Positions 63,406-64,000 of a DNA stretch of 64,000 bases are shown piece after piece. This stretch comes from Thalassobacterium sedimentorum (GTDB lineage Bacteria; Verrucomicrobiota; Verrucomicrobiia; Opitutales; Coraliomargaritaceae). Each line of letters begins with the position of its first letter. Position 1 is the stretch's first letter. Location: assembly GCF_031127905.1 (NCBI RefSeq), contig NZ_JARXIC010000003.1:62001-126000 (forward strand). Reading direction: 5' to 3'. The position numbers and the translations under genes were made by a program. Under the pieces are notes generated by a model. It searched no databases and had not been told where the DNA came from. It worked only from the letters and a program-made list of their open reading frames with translations.

Positions 63406-63447
63406 GCAGGGCACAATGGGCCTTCAACCCTAAAATTCAATCTCTGA

Positions 63448-64000
63448 TCAGCGATCAGCCAAGACGCCTTCGATCTTACGCTTCAACTCCGCTGCATTCA
63501 CTGGCTTGGAAACAAATACATCTGCCCCGTACTCGCGGCAGGTCGCCTGCGTCGAACGTAGCAAATCCGCAGTGAGCACGATGACCGGCACTTTAGCTGC
63601 GCCGCAACGCGCCTCATCTTCCCGAATCGATTTCAGCACCTCCACGCCATCGATGCCCGGCATATGCAAATCTAATAAAATAACATCATACAAGCCGGGA
63701 CGGTAGGTTTCAAGTGCTTGCTGCCCATCGGTTGCTGTCGTTAAACGATAGCCCATTTCTTCCAAAATACGAGTTTGGTAAAACAAGTTTGAGGTATTAT
63801 CCTCCACCATTAATACCGAAATTTTAGTTGTATCCAAAGCAGTTGGCTCCAGGGATACATCCACCTCCTGTTCCTCCGAAAAGTCAGTCAATTCATCAAT
63901 AAACACTGGCTCATCCTCACCGAGCGAACCAGCAGATGCACACTTCACGCAGTCCTGATTGCCAGCAATAGAGAGACAGATAAAAAAACTAAATGTCGCT
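63448..64000 (-). CDS. Hybrid histidine kinase, C-terminal part (cut by window edge)
   Basis: The frame is open to the right edge with no stop, so the gene enters from beyond 64000. The first visible residues, ATFSFFICLS, look like the closing strand of a HATPase domain; after an acidic linker comes a full receiver domain with VLMVEDNTSN, phosphoacceptor Asp in VILLDLHMPGIDG, and VFVSKPV. A shorter reading from GTG 63948 would give a stand-alone 166-residue regulator, but the upstream similarity favours a kinase tail. Confidence 0.72.
   Translation of the reverse strand, partial: ATFSFFICLSIAGNQDCVKCASAGSLGEDEPVFIDELTDFSEEQEVDVSLEPTALDTTKISVLMVEDNTSNLFYQTRILEEMGYRLTTATDGQQALETYRPGLYDVILLDLHMPGIDGVEVLKSIREDEARCGAAKVPVIVLTADLLRSTQATCREYGADVFVSKPVNAAELKRKIEGVLADR

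Overview
The window looks like a chromosomal segment of a free-living, Gram-negative, probably marine member of the Verrucomicrobiota (Opitutae, Coraliomargarita-like). This placement is an inference. It rests on the gene mix (clade II NosZ with lipoprotein partners, GspA/GspB-like proteins, YdbH- and LolA-like envelope proteins, eukaryote-like UDP-sugar pyrophosphorylase, xylose and ketodeoxygluconate catabolism), on frequent starts with no visible Shine-Dalgarno sequence, and on ~100-150 bp interspersed inverted repeats. I see no rRNA, tRNA, insertion-sequence transposase, prophage or CRISPR array.

Layout. 1-4.3 kb: a nitrous-oxide reductase cluster on the minus strand (cupredoxin, nosZ, a nos-specific membrane protein, nosD cut by the left edge) and a divergent SCO-type copper chaperone, with an FNR/CRP-type palindrome between them. 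4.4-5.0 kb: an HPr-like phosphocarrier and TatA. 5.1-23.6 kb: a surface-polysaccharide region with two GT2 enzymes, a DegT aminotransferase, three methyltransferase-like proteins, a five-gene sugar-modification set (SIS isomerase, IMPase-type phosphatase, CMP-sugar-type cytidylyltransferase, 2-hydroxyacid dehydrogenase, Gfo/Idh dehydrogenase) plus a YhcH protein, a GT9 enzyme, a flippase, a DUF115/GT42-like protein, further GT2/GT4 enzymes and a GT-C membrane enzyme. 23.7-31 kb: housekeeping genes (trmL, dgkA, argS, agmatine-to-putrescine genes aguA/aguB, hisG, a Bcp peroxiredoxin, an OmpR-type regulator).

31.2-41.8 kb: carbohydrate catabolism. A tripartite tricarboxylate-type transporter (tctCBA) diverges from a LacI-family regulator; a ketodeoxygluconate kinase and KDPG aldolase follow. 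A palindrome built on ATGTTAACAT lies at the LacI gene and ahead of the aldolase/kinase operon, and a spaced variant lies between the regulator and the transporter. A XylR-type activator then diverges from xylA-xylB. 41.9-43.8 kb: ilvB, preceded by what I read as a complete transcription attenuator (valine-rich leader peptide, antiterminator pairing, intrinsic terminator). This and the shared LacI-type operator are the strongest new observations.

44-64 kb: a phosphosugar mutase and UDP-sugar pyrophosphorylase, an FtsB/DivIC-like protein, a GspA-like ATPase with GspB-like protein and VanZ-like protein, a secreted protein of unknown function, cysK, infA, tadA, a superoxide dismutase, a LolA-like/YdbH-like pair, trpC, rsmA, a CBS-domain hybrid histidine kinase, a dicarboxylate/amino-acid symporter, a RidA protein, queF, and the C-terminus of a second hybrid kinase cut by the right edge.
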